From: Gracilaria caudata | Lineage: Eukaryota > Rhodophyta > Florideophyceae > Gracilariales > Gracilariaceae | NCBI GenBank assembly: GCA_030374735.1 | Contig: JASCIV010000707.1 | Location: forward strand, 1 to 13,803 | Direction: 5' to 3' | DNA length: 13,803 bases | Shown here: positions 1-6,918 of the stretch, one piece after another | Layout: the number at the start of each line of letters is the position of its first letter | Position numbering within the stretch: position 1 is the first letter of the stretch | Notes under the pieces: model-generated | Database searches by the model: none | What the model saw: the letters and a program-made list of their open reading frames with translations, nothing else | What the model was told of the DNA's origin: nothing | Translations under genes and position numbers: made by a program

Positions 1-45
1 CCCCCATCATCGCGCCACGCAGCGCGCATCGCATCCACCACACCA

Positions 46-348
46 TCATATGGTCGGCCCCGCGTCACGAGCTGCTCGCTCACTCACAATCGTTGCCAAG
101 TAGCGGCGCCGCAGCGCGCTCGCCAAAAACACGCCCAAAAAAAGGAGCACATCGCCACGCCCCACAAAAAGCATACGCGCCACGACGTGGCGCCGATGAA
201 AGCAGAAAAGCAAAACGTTGATGACGGCCCCCGACCAAAGTACCAACGCCGCGCCGGCCAGTTGCCATTGCGCTCTGACCGCCCGAGTCATCACACAACA
301 CACAAAACGATTTGATGTGTGTGCGCACGCGCGCCTCATCATCATCAT
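46..348 (-). CDS. Possible small membrane protein, unknown family
   Basis: This is a 100-residue frame on the minus strand. It opens with four methionines, and a second possible start, M20, lies at 291-289. Two hydrophobic stretches are visible, at about residues 27-50 (rich in A, L, V, with a W and a G) and 59-76 (MLFVG...LLFLGVFLASAL). Each is followed by basic residues, as in a two-span membrane protein. I recognise no family. The frame is divergent from the glycosyltransferase gene, with about 90 bases between the starts. The surrounding DNA is GC-rich, so open frames arise easily, and a 106-codon frame overlaps on the same strand. The membrane-like pattern is the only reason for preferring this frame. 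It could also be an exon of a longer gene or a chance frame. Confidence 0.3.
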   Translation of the reverse strand: MMMMRRACAHTSNRFVCCVMTRAVRAQWQLAGAALVLWSGAVINVLLFCFHRRHVVARMLFVGRGDVLLFLGVFLASALRRRYLATIVSERAARDAGPTI

Positions 349-440
349 CTGTTCTCATGCACAAAAATAGCTTGTGCTGCTTTTGATCGCGCGCGTTCAC
401 CCGCGCGGCGTGTCACCGAAGAAGCTCATCGAGCACACAC

Positions 441-1192
441 ATGCATACACGCACGAGCAAGTGGCGCGCACGGCTGTTATGGACGGCGATTCGTGCATAC
501 AGACTGCTGCGTCGCAACACGTCACTCTCCATGCTCTTCTTCTTCCTGTTCTTCTTCTTCTTCTTCTCACTGTTCGCACGCACCCCGTCTCACCACGCGC
601 ACACTACACCGCCCAACTCGCGCGTCTCGCCCGTGCAGCACATCCACGCGCATCTGCGCGTGCGCGTGAAGCCCAGTTCCAACGCACACTTCGAGTGCTC
701 CATCTGTCGCCTCCACGCGCCATGCATCTCCCAAACGCATCAAACGCACCGTCTGTACATCCCCCACGCGCTTCAGCTCACATCCGCGCTCGCTTCCGCC
801 ACGCACAGCAGCTGCGAGATCGCGCGCGACAAATCCGGCGCGTTCTACGCGCAGGCGGCGCATTCGAGCAAGCGTTCGTACATCCACGACGTGAGCGAGC
901 TGTCATTATCGGTCAAACCAGCACGCGTGGTGCACGCCGATGTGATGAACGTGGCGTCGTACTCGCCGCACGTGCCGTTCGTGCTGTGGACGCTGTACGT
1001 ACGCGCTTTGTTTCTGCGTCGCATCTGTGAGTGGCGCGCGATGGGTGAGACGTGCGCTACGACGCATGGCGTGTATTTGGTGCCGAGACGACATGCGCGT
1101 ATTCGGTGGGTGCACGGTGCGATGTCCATGCTGCTACGTCGCGTGAGTGGCGTGCGCGTTTTGCACGATCCGCGAGAAGATGAGACGGATGG

Positions 1193-1225
<33 letters not shown>

Positions 1226-1943
1226 ATGCTTTCGCAGCGCGGTGTTGACGGATTGCTTGCGCGACCGCGAGACGCAGCACGGCGAATGGTTTTTGGTGGG
1301 CGACGTGAACCGAACCGCCGCAACGTTGCCGCCGCCGCAACCGCCACAGCAACAGCACCACCAAAACTGCTCGCGCACGCTGTTCGTGCTGCTGATCGGG
1401 CGCAAAAAGACGCGCCAGTTGCTCAACCAGCGGTCGCTGCTGCAGCACGTGCGTCGCGAGCTGCTTCAGCACCACATATGCGCGCAGCTGCACACGAGCT
1501 ACTTCGAACAGCTCTCCTTCTCCACGCAAACCGCGCTGTTCTCGCGCGCACACATCGTGATCGCCGCGCACGGCGCCGCGCTCGGTCACCTGGTACACGC
1601 GCCTAGCGGCGCGTTGGTGGTGGATATCTTTCCGTTCGGCTACAACTTTCGCGCGTTCCGTTCGTTTGCGCCGTGGAGTAACGTCACGTACCGCATCGTG
1701 GCGGCCGCGCCGGACGAGCAAACCATGCGCCGCTGCCTGCGGCGACGACGCGCGCTGTTGTCGAGGTGGCTGAGTCTGCGCGAGTCGGTGCGACGCGACG
1801 GTACGGGGGACGGCGTGGCGGAGGTGTGCGGCGTGCACGCGGCGAGGCGCTGTATCCGCGCGCAACGACTGCGCGCGCGCGTGCACGCGGTGCGCGCGGT
1901 GGTGAGCGAATGGCTGGCGGCGGCGCTGGTGAACGCGCGTTGA
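441..1943 (+). CDS. GT61 (DUF563)-type glycosyltransferase, type II membrane protein
   Basis: This 500-residue protein probably transfers a sugar onto glycoproteins or polysaccharides in the Golgi or ER lumen. Residues 1-30 form a short basic cytosolic tail. Residues 31-45 are almost all F, L and M and make a signal anchor. The Cys-containing lumenal part follows. The C-terminal half carries the GT61 signature: LLIGRKKTRQLLNQ at about 317-330, then a Q/T-rich helix and AHIVIAAHGAALGHLV at 370-385, then a P-x-G-x-x-V-V-D-I-F-P strand end at about 388-398. In GT61 proteins the HGA segment belongs to the nucleotide-sugar fold. The acceptor and donor sugars cannot be told from sequence; relatives include plant xylosyl/arabinosyl transferases and EOGT. 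Two codon repeats are built into it, TTC/TTT in the anchor and eight ACG (Thr) codons at 253-260. I chose the ATG at 441 because it gives the basic tail; M31 (531) would begin inside the anchor. Residues 425-500 are Arg/Ala-rich and poorly conserved-looking. Confidence 0.78.
531..575 (+). repeat. TTC-rich triplet run encoding the membrane anchor
   Basis: CTT/TTC triplets repeat through this stretch and encode the F/L-only membrane anchor (residues 31-45) of the GT61 protein. Triplet slippage here would lengthen or shorten the transmembrane span without breaking the frame. Confidence 0.6.
1197..1220 (+). repeat. (ACG)8 trinucleotide microsatellite inside the GT61 gene
   Basis: Eight perfect ACG codons in a row encode a Thr8 tract (residues 253-260), in a low-complexity loop between the N-terminal region and the catalytic core. 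The loop position suggests that length changes would be tolerated. Confidence 0.85.
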
Positions 1944-2023
1944 GCGTTTTTTTTTTTTTTTTTTTACCTTCGCTGCTGTTTGCTTTTTGTTCAACGAGCT
2001 GGCTGTTGCCTTGTCACGCGCGC

Positions 2024-2068
2024 GTGATTTTGGGGCGTGATTTTGGGCGTGATTTTGGCGTGATTTGC
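2024..2068 (+). repeat. Degenerating tandem repeat GTGATTTTG(n)C
   Basis: Four head-to-tail units begin with GTGATTT. The first three are 13, 12 and 11 bases long and differ only in having four, three and two G residues before the closing C. The fourth is GTGATTTGC. The even loss of one G per unit is visible directly. Function is unknown; it lies about 80 bases past the GT61 stop. Confidence 0.8.
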
Positions 2069-2081
2069 TGATGATCAGCAA
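2065..2081. repeat. 17-base palindrome with 8-base arms
   Basis: TTGCTGAT, one G, then ATCAGCAA: the arms are perfect reverse complements. It overlaps the last unit of the tandem repeat. It could be a transcript-end hairpin for the GT61 mRNA or a dimeric protein-binding site; neither can be decided here. Confidence 0.6.
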
Positions 2082-2595
2082 CGCGCGTCGCGCGCACCGT
2101 GCGCACAGCGCGCGACGTGATCGTGGCGGTGACGGCTGCCGGCCACGTCTTTTTTTATGTTGCTTTTGTTTTTTTAAATTGCTGCAAAGGTAACGACGCG
2201 TGTTTTTGCTGCGCTTGCTGCGCGGCGCGCGCGTGCGTGCAGCAGCAGCACAGCAGCTTGCCGGTAGCGGCCGATACGCCCATTGCGCGCGTGCGCTCGC
2301 TGCGCGAGTAAAAAAGTGCTCACTTTGCGTCGTTTTTTTGGACGGCGCGCGCCGTGAGTACACAGAAGACGCCGATGCGATGCAACGTGGAGCGCTTCAC
2401 GTCCGTTTAGACGGCGCGTGCAGAAAGCAGCGACGCTGAGCGCCCAAACGCGGAAGCGTGCGGCGTGTGAGCGGCTGTTGTTTTGTGTGTTTTGCACGAG
2501 CTGCCGAAACGGGGCCGACGTGTTTTGGGGCTCGATGCGTGCTCGCGCATGCTGCGGTAAATGTGGACTCATCGCGGCGCAGAGTGCGTCGCGTT

Positions 2596-2619
2596 GCGTA
2601 CATGTACGCCGTATTTAAA
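2596..2619 (+). promoter_or_regulatory. Palindrome plus TATA-like box upstream of the LPMO gene
   Basis: GCGTACATGTACGC (2596-2609) is a perfect 14-base palindrome. Two bases after it comes TATTTAAA (2612-2619), a TATA-like element. The LPMO start codon lies about 230 bases downstream, so a long 5' leader is implied. The tract 2669-2790 in that leader is strongly pyrimidine-rich and ends in AG at about 2775, so an intron in the leader is also possible. Confidence 0.45.
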
Positions 2620-2850
2620 GCGCTTCCGACCTTTCGATGGCCGTCTTGCCTTCACGCTCACGAGAGTTCCTTTTTTTTTTTTGTTACCACTCTTGTTTTC
2701 TGCTTTTTGCTCGTTTGTCTTGTGCTTCCCCCCTACTCCACACCCTCTCTTCTCTTCTCTTCCCCCCACCCAAGCGTCACCGACACCACCAACGAACAAA
2801 CAAAAAAAAACCTTCACTGCGCCTGAGAAAACACAACTTGTGCGCTCCGT

Positions 2851-4275
2851 ATGAACCGCTCACGCCGACACATCTCGTTATGGCTGCTACCATGCTATCT
2901 ACTGCTGCTGTGCGCATCGCGCACCCACGCGCACGGGCTCATGTCCGATCCGCCGCAACGCGGCATTCTGTCCGGCAACCAATACGCGCCTCATGTACAG
3001 CCCATCGACGGCGCGCCCACCGATTTCTTCGCGCACTTCCCCGCGGGCGACAAGAGCACCACGCCGGGCGCCGGCAAGCGTTCGCAGGAGCGCGCGGCCG
3101 GCCGCACGTGGACGCCGTTCGACCCGTTCAACCCGCGCTTCACGTGGCGCGCGGGCGTGTGCGGAGATCCGAAGCGCGGCAAACAGGAGCATTTGAAGGG
3201 CGGTCGTTACTATTTTGACGGCCATATTGTGCGCTCTTATGTGCAGGGTGGGTTTGTGCACATGACCAACGCGATTACTGCGCATCATAATGGCTTTGTT
3301 GAGGTGCATGTTTGTGATGTCACCAAGTGTCCCGGGGGCGATATTTCGGAGCGCTGTTTCACCGATACGGATGCTTGTATCCAGTTGCAACGCACGCCGT
3401 TGGCGGAATGTGACTCGGGTATGTCGCGCGACTGCGCGCCCATCGATCGTAACTATCCGCACCGCTGGTACCTGCCGTGTTCAAAGGGCGCTCGTTTCGA
3501 TGAATACGGCGGTGATACAATGGTATGGAGTCTTCCGTCGCATTTGTACTGTAACCATTGTGTGCTTCATTGGTATTGGGTGTCGGCCAATACGTGCAAC
3601 CCACCGGGTGTGAAGGAGTACTTTGAAGGGCCTGATGCGCCGAAGAACTGGGGCTCTTGTCGCGGACAGGGCGGTGCAATTGGCGGATACGCGAAGAATC
3701 AATTCGACTGCGGCGGCGATATCTTCCCGGAGGAGTATCATCAGTGCGCCGACATTCGCATTGAACGCATCGATGGCGGACGCTCTGCGCCGCGCGCAGA
3801 GGTGGATATGCAGAGCGACATGGACGCGTCTTCGTCCGAACCGCCCACGCTGACGCCCACGCCCACGTCCACGTCCACGCCGTCCGTGACGCCCACGCCC
3901 AGCGCGCCGGCGGTGGTGTCGGCCGAGCAGCTGAGTGAGGAGCAAGCGCTGTCGCCGTTTGTACATATCGCGGTGATTGCGGACGGCGAATTGGTGACGG
4001 AGGTGGTGGCCGGTGATGACAAGGCGGTGGATATCAGCAAGTATGACAAGGTGTCTCTGGAGGCCGTGACCACTCGTTCGCTTGGCGACGTTTATTTCGC
4101 GGTGAATGGGAAGAAAGTGTGGATGGAAACCTCTCGTCCGTACTTTATCTTTGGAAATCGTGGAAGAACGCCCAACTATTGGGACGATCCGATTGTGAAT
4201 GAGCAGTTTGATCTCAAGGTCAGCGCCGCTGATGATGAGATTGAGGTGCAGATCACTTTGATTCGCGCGGAGTGA
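2851..4275 (+). CDS. Secreted AA15-like lytic polysaccharide monooxygenase with a C-terminal Ig-like domain
   Basis: This 474-residue protein should be a copper enzyme that cleaves chitin or cellulose oxidatively outside the cell. A signal peptide (1-27, ending THA) leaves His28 as the mature N-terminus, followed by GLMSDPPQRG; a first-position His is essential for the copper 'histidine brace'. The second brace His is probably H146 in ITAHHNG, which matches the AA15 pattern ITANHxG. Other AA15-like marks are CGD near 104-106, the CNHCVLHWYW stretch (234-243) and the closing QCADIRI (298-304), with Y296 a candidate axial aromatic residue. Many paired Cys suit a secreted fold. A Ser/Thr/Pro linker (about 327-352) joins a second domain (about 368-474) with VYFAVNGKKV, PYFIFGN and a C-terminal strand. 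This resembles Ig-like beta-sandwich domains found on some carbohydrate-active proteins and may bind substrate. No intron is needed. The start is fixed by the signal peptide. Substrate is not predictable. Confidence 0.8.
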   Translation: MNRSRRHISLWLLPCYLLLLCASRTHAHGLMSDPPQRGILSGNQYAPHVQPIDGAPTDFFAHFPAGDKSTTPGAGKRSQERAAGRTWTPFDPFNPRFTWRAGVCGDPKRGKQEHLKGGRYYFDGHIVRSYVQGGFVHMTNAITAHHNGFVEVHVCDVTKCPGGDISERCFTDTDACIQLQRTPLAECDSGMSRDCAPIDRNYPHRWYLPCSKGARFDEYGGDTMVWSLPSHLYCNHCVLHWYWVSANTCNPPGVKEYFEGPDAPKNWGSCRGQGGAIGGYAKNQFDCGGDIFPEEYHQCADIRIERIDGGRSAPRAEVDMQSDMDASSSEPPTLTPTPTSTSTPSVTPTPSAPAVVSAEQLSEEQALSPFVHIAVIADGELVTEVVAGDDKAVDISKYDKVSLEAVTTRSLGDVYFAVNGKKVWMETSRPYFIFGNRGRTPNYWDDPIVNEQFDLKVSAADDEIEVQITLIRAE

Positions 4276-4598
4276 GCGCGATATTTGGTGATGTTTATTG
4301 CTATTGATGGCGGCTTGTATATATGTTTGTACTGCCATCCAACTCATGCTTCTAACTTTTGTTGCTTCACGGGTCACTTTTTGTTCTCTCTCTGTTTGTG
4401 TATATAGCATGTACCACATGAAACAAACAAAAGCAGTGTCCCCGCACTACCGTTTCTTATATTATTAAACACTCACTACACATAAGTTAACTGCTGACTT
4501 CAAAACTTCAAACCTGTGCAACAACAACAAAAAAAAAAGAGATCGCGCAACACGCCACGTAGCGACGAAGCGCGCGCTCGACGTAGCAAGAACACGCG

Positions 4599-4616
4599 CT
4601 CATGAATCATGAGTCA
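4599..4616. promoter_or_regulatory. Inverted repeat overlapping a Gcn4/AP-1-like site
   Basis: CTCATGA, one A, then TCATGAG form perfect 7-base arms (4599-4613). The right arm runs into TGAGTCA (4610-4616), the consensus for Gcn4/AP-1 bZIP factors. There is no confident gene immediately downstream, so a regulatory role is only a suggestion. Confidence 0.25.
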
Positions 4617-4879
4617 CGATCAGTGCTGAAAATGACGTATGGGTAGCGCCCAACGCCTCTCGCCCAACGGCCGCGCTGAGGTATCTATTGTCTCTACGCT
4701 GCCAACGGGCGTGGCCACCACAGACCAGCCACCACCAGCCGTCACGCGCCGTTGCTGCCGCCGCCGTCGCCGCCGTTACGTCGCCCGCGGCAACGCTCGT
4801 GCGCGCGCGCACCGCCGCCACGGCGCGCTGCGCCGCAACGCGGCGCACGTTGCGCGGCGCGCGTCACGCGCGTGCGCGC

Positions 4880-4911
4880 ATTTTAAGCGTTAAAATTTTT
4901 TGGCGCGCGAA
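4880..4911. promoter_or_regulatory. AT inverted repeat next to an E2F-like site
   Basis: ATTTTAA-GCG-TTAAAAT (4880-4896) has perfect 7-base arms. It is followed by TTTGGCGCG (4899-4907), which fits the E2F/DP consensus TTTSGCGCS. It sits at the edge of a GC-rich island. Without a clear gene beside it this may be chance in GCGC-rich DNA. Confidence 0.22.
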
Positions 4912-5043
4912 TCGATCAAAGAGCGCACGTTTTTTGAATTCAAATGCACGATGCGATTTTTGAACGCGCACCGCATGATCCACCCCACCGATGGAGCCAT
5001 CCATGAATGTAGACGTTTGTAAATGTTAGCTGCGATGATCACA

Positions 5044-5237
5044 CGGATTGCATTGGCGCGTGCATACGATTGCTTTCGGATTTGATTTGTATGAAGTTCC
5101 TGGAACGCATTGCTATCCGATTGAGAAAAGAGCCAGCAATCGGCGTCGCGACGAACATAAACAGTTGCAGTTGGATCGGAGGCGGGCCAGTAGCATTGCA
5201 ATCCGTTTCAATCCGAATGCGTATCGGACCGCAATCG
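5044..5237. repeat. Cluster of CAATCCG / CAATCGG motifs in both orientations
   Basis: Within 194 bases the short motif occurs repeatedly: CGGATTG at 5044, CGATTG at 5067, CGGATTT at 5077, CCGATTG at 5117, CAATCGG at 5137, CAATCCG at 5199 and 5209, and CAATCG at 5232. The pair at 5199 and 5209 is spaced by one helical turn (10 bases). It could be a cluster of binding sites. Confidence 0.35.
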
Positions 5238-5300
5238 CACCATTGCGCCGGGAGGGTCAGCTACGCCCAGTACAAAAGTAGCATAGGTTGCTCGTATGCT

Positions 5301-5320
5301 CAGCAAAGTAAACTTTGCTG
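5301..5320. repeat. 20-base inverted repeat with 9-base arms
   Basis: CAGCAAAGT, two A, then ACTTTGCTG: the arms are perfect reverse complements. With so short a spacer it is better read as a near-palindromic site than as a hairpin. No gene is adjacent. Confidence 0.5.
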
Positions 5321-5942
5321 TTTGGTATCATTCCACGCCGTGTCATGACTCATTCTATCTTGCCGCTCATTGTCTGCCTTCCTCCATCTGAGCGCGGCGC
5401 ATGAAACACTGTTGCCAACCGTCGCCCTCTCCCTCGCTCTGGAGGATCACGCACCAACTTGGTCGCCCAAAATCAGCGCGAATGGGCTGCTATTCAAGTG
5501 CTGCGCACGCTGCACGGACGACAGCAAGCTGTAACAAAACTGCTCATCACAGCAAGGCAAGTGAAACGATGTCGCGTGATTGGATCACACGCTCAACATT
5601 GCGTGAATACGCGCTCACTTTCATGGCAGCGTGCTTGTTTTGCACCCCGACTTTGAAATCATGTCAAATGTTGTTGTAGTACACTTGTCTTCCCGCCGCG
5701 CTGTGCTTCTTCTTCGGCACGGCGCGGCTGCTGGACAGGCGTACCAGAGCAGCGTTTGGCAAGGTCTTGCGCGGAAAGTGGAACTGGGGGGATTGCCCTT
5801 TTAGGACCTACATCAAATCTAAAATCTGCGAGATAAAGCGGGGCGCGCGAACAAAACGTGTGTTGGTCACTGCAAGCTTTTGAGTGCGTTGGAAGGAACA
5901 GTGCTGGACAGTTTGAATGGCCACCGCCCAGCGGCAACGGAG

Positions 5943-5958
5943 CCAATCAGGCGGGGCG
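5943..5958. promoter_or_regulatory. CCAAT box followed by a GC box
   Basis: CCAAT (5943-5947) is followed three bases later by GCGGGGCG (5951-5958). The pair looks like a eukaryotic proximal promoter. No TATA element or convincing reading frame follows, so it may be chance or mark an unseen transcript. Confidence 0.2.
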
Positions 5959-6772
5959 AGGTACAACGAGATAGCAATGAAGCGAGTGGCACACGTGTGC
6001 AGCGTCTCGTAGGGTTTGCGTGCGTTGTTGTTCTTGAATTGCTGGACGTGTACCTGCGCTTGCAGCACAATTCATTCCCGGACGCAAGTGCGCCCTTGCG
6101 CCCAGTCCTTAGTCGCTTTGGAAACACTTATACGAAGGGTACTTAACATTACAACGCACCGAATCTTGTTGAATCTCGAATCGGTTACAGACGCGCTTTC
6201 TGGCTTGAATTCCTCGCTCCAAACGCCAAAACCCTACGCCCAAACACTTACGCCCTCGCGAGAGAAACAGCAGCAAGCTGAGCAAAACAACCGCTGTGCT
6301 CACCATAATTATTCCCAAAAAAAGCGATTGGCGTTGTGGCGTTGTGCCATTGTGAATGAGCTTTGATCCATTCCACTCACCGCTGTCAAGCGCCTACTCC
6401 GATGCTCCATACCTCCTCAAATCAAATCTGTCAACTTCTGTCAGCTCCATCATGCACTTCATCATCATGATCGCGCCACCGTCTCCAAAAAAACCCTCCC
6501 ATCGCAAGCCCACGTCTTCATCATCCCGTGTTCCTCTCCACCCAGCGTTCCAATCAAACCAGAACAAAAAAAAAGAGAGAGAAAGACGCCTGGCAGCTCC
6601 TTCTCTTCCGCTGGAACGGTTGAATTTTCTTTCGTGACATGTCTTCTTCGCACCACCACCGACACTAACACACGCTCTGTTATCAAACCCACACAGGCAT
6701 CATCTTTGCTTTGTCTTCAACATAACCCTCCACGCCATTGAGTCAAGGCGTGCGAGAACACCCATTTCCGCA

Positions 6773-6792
6773 CCATATCGATATGGATATCG
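6773..6792. promoter_or_regulatory. Nested palindromes upstream of the Cys-rich gene TATA box
   Basis: CCATATCGATATGG (6773-6786) is a perfect 14-base palindrome. It overlaps a second inverted repeat, CGATAT-GG-ATATCG (6779-6792). They end 12 bases before the TATA box, a position suited to a dimeric transcription factor. Confidence 0.5.
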
Positions 6793-6804
6793 TCTTCGCA
6801 ACGC

Positions 6805-6811
6805 TATAAAA
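6805..6811 (+). promoter_or_regulatory. TATA box of the Cys-rich repeat gene
   Basis: TATAAAA lies 108 bases before the start codon at 6919. Transcription would be expected to start about 30 bases downstream (near 6835). That would place the ATG at 6831, which is out of frame with the gene, at or before the transcript start and leave 6919 as the first useful ATG. Confidence 0.6.
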
Positions 6812-6918
6812 CACGCACCACACCACCAACATGTCCCCGTTCCCCTCTCCACACACCATCAACACCCCCCGGTGCACCACAACACACACACAAGTCGCGC
6901 TCTCCCCACAAACCCATC

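Larger units (their letters stand above)
1944..2595. other. Gene-free interval between GT61 and LPMO genes
   Basis: I see no convincing gene. The interval opens with a 19-base T run (1947-1965), three bases after the GT61 stop. It then holds the shrinking tandem repeat and palindrome listed separately, followed by about 500 bases of GCGC-rich DNA. Several frames of 60-130 codons occur on both strands, but they are compositionally biased (Ala, Arg, Cys) and show no domain. Confidence 0.6.
4276..6772. other. Long gene-poor interval
   Basis: No gene can be supported over about 2.5 kb. The first 250 bases are AT-richer and probably include the LPMO 3' untranslated region. 4560-4890 is very GC-rich and its frames are Arg/Ala low complexity. 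Three weak frames were noted. 5403-5656 (plus) contains a helix-like stretch, LVAQNQREWAAIQVLRTL. 5661-5804 (plus) is a 47-codon ATG frame containing VLLLRHG, a string like the histidine-phosphatase motif, but nothing after it fits that family. 5826-6146 (plus) is open with a hydrophobic segment but has no ATG. None shows a domain. They could be exon pieces, decayed genes or chance. Confidence 0.5.

Noticed and set aside
1134..2363. 409-codon minus-strand frame opposite the GT61 gene
   Set aside because: Its translation is Arg/Ala/Gln-rich low complexity with no domain, while the plus strand has a recognisable GT61 protein. High GC content keeps the antisense frame open.
3481..4419. 312-codon minus-strand frame opposite the LPMO gene
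   Set aside because: Arg/His-rich antisense of the linker and C-terminal domain, without any recognisable motif.
5661..5804. Histidine-phosphatase-like VLLLRHG in a 47-codon frame
   Set aside because: The RHG context is suggestive, but none of the later phosphatase motifs follow and the frame ends after 47 codons. Kept only as a weak note.
6123..6140. String TATACGAAG resembling half of a loxP arm
   Set aside because: Only nine bases match and there is no second arm or spacer; chance similarity.
6220..6250. Telomere-like AAAACCCTA and CCCAAACAC strings
   Set aside because: No tandem telomeric repeat follows; single occurrences in C-rich DNA.
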